Part shown: one piece after another, positions 62,943-64,000 of the stretch | Numbering within the stretch: position 1 is the first letter of the stretch | Layout of the letters: the number at the start of each line of letters is the position of its first letter | Origin: DASSKA01 sp963839365 | GTDB taxonomy: Bacteria; Actinomycetota; Actinomycetes; Propionibacteriales; Nocardioidaceae | Direction: 5' to 3' | Length of the DNA stretch: 64,000 bases | Assembly: GCA_963839365.1 (NCBI GenBank) | Contig: CAWIUT010000001.1 | Span: 992,001-1,056,000 of the forward strand | Position numbers and translations under genes: made by a program | The notes under the pieces: generated by a model | What the model saw: only the letters and a program-made list of their open reading frames with translations | The model's database searches: none | Told to the model about the DNA's origin: nothing

Positions 62943-62981
62943 GCACGAGGCCCTTTCCGGTGTCCGGGAAGGGCCTCGTGC
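62943..62981 (+). terminator. Strong hairpin after tRNA-Pro
   Basis: 62943-62960 pairs with 62964-62981: 18 bp with a single mismatch and a 3-nt loop, 15 bp after the tRNA. Likely the transcript terminator of the tRNA. Confidence 0.75.
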
Positions 62982-63139
62982 TTGCCGCGTCGGACGCACT
63001 CGAGCCACCCAGCACGACTGCTTCGCAGGGCTCTGGGACGGCCACGGCTCTGCCATGCTGGCCCGCACCCCGTGAGTCGTAGGGGGCCTGGGCCCGAGCC
63101 GGCCACCCCACCCGCATCGTGGCAGCAACAAGCTGTCCG

Positions 63140-64000
63140 TCAACCGTCGCTCATGGGAACAGCGGCGGTCCGCGCGGAGCCGTCCGGGTGACGTTTCATG
63201 CCTTCGCCGGAGGGTCTCGAACGCCGGGGCGGCGGTGCTCCGTGACAGCGCTTCCACTTGCGTCCGCTGCCGCACGGGCAAGGGTCGTTGCGGGACCTGG
63301 CAGCGTCGCCTGCGGCGTACCACTCCCGGACGCCGGCTGCCTCCTGCCCCCTCGTGAGCAGATCCGCCATCACCCGCATCGGCTCGCCGATGTGCCGGAA
63401 GAAGTGCTGGTAGCCCGTGCACAGGTAGTGCAGGCCGGGCTCGCCGTCAGGGGTGGTGAGGAAGCGGTCCTTGGGACAGCCACCGTTGCACGCGAAGCGG
63501 ACGTCGCAACGCCGGCAGTAGTCCGGAAGGGTGTCGAGCTTGGCCTGCCCGAAGGCGGTCTGCTGTGGCGTGGTCGCCAGCTGGAGCAGGCTGCGGCCCT
63601 CAGCGATGTTGCCGAGCAGGTAGTCGTCCTCGACGTAGTGGTCGCAGGAGTAGAGGTCGCCGTTGTGCTCCAGCGCGAGAGCTGTCCCGCAGGTTCGCGC
63701 GTGCACGCACATGCCGGCCTGGTCCATCCCCAGCCAGTGCGCCAGCGCGGTGTCGAAGACCTGGACGAACACGTCGCCGACGTCGTGACGCGCCCACTCC
63801 TCGAAGACGTCGACGAGGAAGCGGCCGTACTGCTCGGCGCCAACGCTGCGACGGGTGACGAGGTCGCCGCGCTGCCGGTACAGCGGCCGCGCGCCCGAGC
63901 GGTGCCCCCAGCCGTTCTCGGCCAGCGGCAGGAGCTCCGGGGTGACCCGCTCCACGATCGGGATCAGCTGGACGAACCGGGCCCCGAGCGCGTCGCGCAG
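63140..64000 (-). CDS. Radical-SAM/SPASM protein of the anaerobic sulfatase-maturase type, C-terminal part with SEC-C motif (5' truncated by window)
   Basis: The frame enters from the right edge and stops at 63140, giving 286 residues. Seen: SPASM cysteines in CVHARTCG, YSCDHYV and LPDYCRRCDVRFACNGGCPKDRF, typical of sulfatase-maturating enzymes (AslB/anSME) that convert Cys or Ser to formylglycine. After about residue 215 a SEC-C zinc motif NDPCPCGSGRKWKRCHG and a basic tail follow. The CxxxCxxC radical-SAM core would be outside the window. A sulfatase gene beyond the edge is expected. Confidence 0.87.
   Translation of the reverse strand: MRDALGARFVQLIPIVERVTPELLPLAENGWGHRSGARPLYRQRGDLVTRRSVGAEQYGRFLVDVFEEWARHDVGDVFVQVFDTALAHWLGMDQAGMCVHARTCGTALALEHNGDLYSCDHYVEDDYLLGNIAEGRSLLQLATTPQQTAFGQAKLDTLPDYCRRCDVRFACNGGCPKDRFLTTPDGEPGLHYLCTGYQHFFRHIGEPMRVMADLLTRGQEAAGVREWYAAGDAARSRNDPCPCGSGRKWKRCHGAPPPRRSRPSGEGMKRHPDGSARTAAVPMSDG

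Overview
The window is about 72% G+C (estimated by eye) and carries actinobacterial hallmark genes: two WhiB proteins, a BldG orthologue, a Ssd/Tad locus, MarP, a WhiB4-like regulator and PonA2. Gene order follows two blocks I know from other actinobacteria. One is the Streptomyces tmk-topA-hppA-bldG-helicase-tad block. The other is the Mycobacterium Rv3660c-Rv3683 block (ssd, 6C RNA, HAD hydrolase, acs, ephE, marP, nth, crp, the ArsA pair, whiB4, ponA2, metallophosphoesterase). A Nocardioides-like member of the Propionibacteriales is my best guess. Many start codons have a TANNNT -10 element 6-7 nt upstream and no Shine-Dalgarno sequence, which indicates leaderless transcripts typical of the phylum.

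Region 1 (1-5.35 kb) is the right end of an actinomycete integrative and conjugative element (AICE): small genes, an FtsK-type Tra ATPase with an apparent frameshift, WhiB, a HUH-type Rep, Xis and a tyrosine integrase, inserted in the 3' end of a tRNA-Thr(CGT) gene. Its left end is outside the window.

Region 2 (5.5-28.6 kb) is core chromosome: an NCS1 permease facing a ureohydrolase and a secreted peptidase-like lipoprotein; holB and an MFS-dTMP kinase fusion; topA; a methyltransferase; hppA; a BldG-type anti-sigma antagonist with its partner ATPase; an Hrq1/MrfA-like helicase; and a Tad/Flp locus whose tadC is frameshifted. A 6C RNA lies upstream of ssd.

Region 3 (29-42.6 kb) holds a HAD hydrolase, a degenerate Fic-like protein, a small autoregulator candidate, a methyltransferase and an amino-acid permease. 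These are followed by an apparent acetate module: LytS-LytTR two-component system, DUF485 protein and SSS symporter, then SatP, then Acs. The intergenic regions of this module carry a CRP-like site, ACGCGTT direct repeats and a three-hairpin acs leader.

Region 4 (42.6-62.8 kb) is the Mycobacterium-like stress and envelope block (EphE, MarP, Nudix, thioredoxin, Nth, Crp, MBL, Nudix, RidA, DUF4177, two ArsA ATPases, WhiB4-like, PonA2, YqeY, metallophosphoesterase). It is interrupted at 49.2-55.8 kb by a probable catabolic insert: an alpha/beta hydrolase, a histidine kinase without its phospho-acceptor histidine, a StyA2B-type self-sufficient monooxygenase fusion, an MFS exporter and a two-subunit CoA-transferase.

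Region 5 (62.8-64 kb) has tRNA-Pro(CGG) with a strong terminator and the C-terminal part of a radical-SAM/SPASM sulfatase-maturase-like protein ending in a SEC-C motif.

I did not find a system that is clearly new in kind. The most unusual items are the acs leader and acetate regulatory arrangement, the StyA2B fusion, and several proteins that kept their fold but lost catalytic residues.
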